Made by a program: the position numbers and the translations under genes
The notes under the pieces: generated by a model
Databases searched by the model: none
What the model saw: only the letters and a program-made list of their open reading frames with translations
What the model was told of the DNA's origin: nothing
Assembly: GCF_030272615.1 (NCBI RefSeq)
Contig: NC_081413.1
Location: forward strand, 16,566,285-16,630,284
DNA length: 64,000 bases
Reading direction: 5' to 3'
Source of the DNA: Cryptomeria japonica
Lineage: Eukaryota > Streptophyta > Pinopsida > Cupressales > Cupressaceae
In this document: positions 62,159-64,000 of the stretch, in pieces
How positions within the stretch are numbered: position 1 is the first letter of the stretch
Layout: each line of letters begins with the position of its first letter

Positions 62159-64000
62159 CTAGTCTAGCACATCATCCACCCCCCGATCTTGCTGATCAAT
62201 ATTTCGGGAAGGCAGGAAACACGCTAGAGGAGGAACATCCAACACAACAGATGGAGCTATCACAAGATCCAAACAAGGGCTATGTTCATGTTCCAAGCCA
62301 CGTTGTTCTTGTCTAGGAGCTAGGATAAGTGCTTTAGAAAATTCGTTAGATAAATGGTTATCAATATCAACAAATTCATATTCACTATCAGAAGCAAGAG
62401 GAGTAACATTTTCATCTATATCATCATCAAGATTTATAAAAATAGGATCTTTAACTCGCACAGGATCAAAACCATCATGCATCTTATGTTTAGGAGATTT
62501 TGGCTCAATTTTCGGTTGAGGAGAAAATGGAATAATACTAGCTGAAGGTGTTTTTGGAGATTGCAAAGTTTGAGAAGCAACTGCCTGAGCTCTAAGACGA
62601 CGCTTTCATTGGTGTTCATGCGCAGAACGATTTCATCTAGTCTTAGTAGGAAGTTGAGGAGATTGAGGAGGAGGAATGTTCTCATCCTTATCACTTGGGT
62701 GTTTAGGTTGTGGTTTCTTAGGTTGGATAATAGGAGAAGAGGAAGGTCTCTTCTCTCTAAAAAAGGAAGGAGGATGAACTGCTCCATATAAAGGGGGAAT
62801 ATTTGGTTTAGGAAGGAGACCAAGTCCATCATGACGAGGAGGTATAGGTCTACTGTTAGAAAGTTTATCAGACATAGACATAGTCACATCCATAGGAATG
62901 GGTTGGGAATCTTCTTGAGGAAAGACATTAGTTTTATCTTTCAAAGGAAGAACTTCCTTCTCAAGAACGATAGGAATATCAAGTATGGGTGTTCGAGGTT
63001 CACTTAGAGATAGGATCATATCTTTTTTCCACTTTTGATAAGATTTGAAAAGATGATCACTTCACGGTGGAAGAGATTGGAATTGTTTAGACCAAAAATA
63101 ATCAATAGGAACGCTAGAAGCTCTTTCAGCTGGTTTAAAGAGACTATGATTGACAGTAACAACTTCACCATTATGGGGAAATTTCAAACATTTGTGAATA
63201 GGAGAAGCAATAGCTTTCATGGAAGATAGCCAAGGATAGCCTAGCTTCACATGAAATTGTTCGGATGATGGAATAATAGCAAAGTTCACCTTAAGGGATT
63301 TGTTATGGACCTCAATAGGTAATGTAATAGAACCAATTGTAGGAGAAGAAAATGCATCAAATAATTTCACAACCACATTTGTTTTGTCATAGATCACTTG
63401 ATTTAATTGCAAAGTAAAAAGAAATTCTTCAGTAATAACATTAACCATGCAAGAAGGGTCAATAAGCACTCCTCGGCAAGGTGTATTCTTGACTTTTGCA
63501 ACTATATATAAAGGACCATCAGGTGCCCTGATAGTTTCACTGGAATCAAATGTGATGGAAGGTTCTTTAGGGATTTTCTACTGCTCTACAAAGTTAAACA
63601 CATTCAGAGTCATAGACACAAGACCATCAGGTGAGAAAGAGGAATCATTAGTCTCAATCACATTAGAGGTATGAGAAGGTAATGGATTAGTAAAAATCTT
63701 AAGATTTTGGTTAGGAGGAGCTACAGATGTGTTGCCTTTATCATTCACTCCTGAAACAGAGATAGTATTATTATCAATCAAATCTTGAATTTTACCCTTT
63801 AAAGCAAAACATTTTTCAGTATCATGCCCAGGTTGATGATGAAATTGACAAAAAGATTTGTTATCAAAATAGGGTGAATTAATCTTTGCAGGATCTATTT
63901 GCTTTACAGGGGGGAGAGTAAGCACATTTTGTTCCAATAACTTATTCATAATACTATGCAATGATTCATTCAAAGGAGTAAACTTTCTTTCTTTCTTGAA
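62159..64000 (-). pseudogene. Gag-like polyprotein of copy C (partial, nonsense-broken)
   Basis: Same frame as copy B residues ~530-1143, read on the minus strand and partial at the window end. It keeps the zinc-knuckle-like CQFHHQPGHDTEKCF (about 63810-63855) and the altered protease site LIDPSCMVNV (about 63435-63465), then the Pro-rich and acidic tail. Four in-frame stops, TAG 63578 and TGA 63062, 62633 and 62606 (low coordinates), lie where copy B has CAG or CGA. Conversely, copy C has TGG where copy B has its TGA. No frameshift was found, so each copy decays by separate C-to-T or G-to-A changes. Confidence 0.87.

Larger units (their letters stand above)
60247..64000 (-). mobile_element. 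Gag-only LTR retrotransposon, copy C (3' part, cut by window end)
   Basis: Minus-strand copy of the A/B family: 3' LTR 60247-61414, polypurine tract 61415-61429, 3' region, and the C-terminal two-thirds of the gag-like frame. It is inserted in the 5' LTR of copia element H. The remainder lies outside the window. Confidence 0.92.

Noticed and set aside
62354-63674. Plus-strand frames across copy C (62354-62545, 62561-62791, 63035-63229, 63447-63674)
   Set aside because: Shadows of the minus-strand gag-like frame; the same shadow appears in copy B.

Overview
The window is plant nuclear DNA made almost entirely of transposable elements. I see no intact host gene, no rRNA, tRNA or CRISPR array, and no bacterial or organellar gene organisation. 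The long nested LTR retrotransposons, a tRNA-Lys primer site, a plant mobile domain reading frame and a PPR fragment point to a seed plant with a large genome. The PPR wording (ACAKMGAFEPG) recalls gymnosperm PPR proteins, but species cannot be fixed from this sequence.

Layout. 1-3830: 5' part of a minus-strand Gag-only LTR element (copy A). 3831-8403: unassigned AT-rich DNA with two (AT)n tracts and short repeats. 8404-16385: complete plus-strand copy B of the same family, with 5-bp target duplications (GAAAG), two LTRs and one long gag-like frame but no reverse transcriptase or integrase. 16386-19452: decayed fragments (zinc-finger/transposase-like relic, LTR-like piece, LINE-type RNase H). 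19453-27208: a 7.76-kb element with ~0.6-kb terminal inverted repeats, each carrying a PPR gene fragment, flanked by GTTCAC direct repeats. 28259-60246: a Ty1/copia element (H, minus strand) split by a 26.7-kb Ty3/gypsy element (D, minus strand, 30690-57345). D holds three later insertions: E (32431-35049, short paired-LTR element), F (38415-40216, solo LTR) and G (46563-50307, solo-LTR-like). 60247-64000: 3' part of copy C of the Gag-only family, inserted into the 5' LTR of H and running off the window.

D is a Tat-like gypsy element. Its primer site matches the 3' end of plant tRNA-Lys; gag, protease, G-patch, RT, RNase H, a second RNase H and integrase follow in order on the minus strand. 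Its 3' part carries, on the opposite strand, a plant mobile domain (PMD) transcription unit with its own TATA box, a likely intron and a 651-codon frame. Two features stand out. The PMD intron and the 5' leader of D share a dispersed TAGCGCAT-like motif, in the sense direction of each unit. The long frames (PMD, D pol, copies B and C) are broken almost only by nonsense transitions at codons expected to be CAG, CGA, CAA or TGG, with no frameshift over long stretches; this is the signature of cytosine methylation and deamination.

Order of events inferred from nesting: H inserted first; D entered H; E, F and G entered D; copy C entered the H LTR. Copy B is young by its similar LTRs and perfect target duplication.
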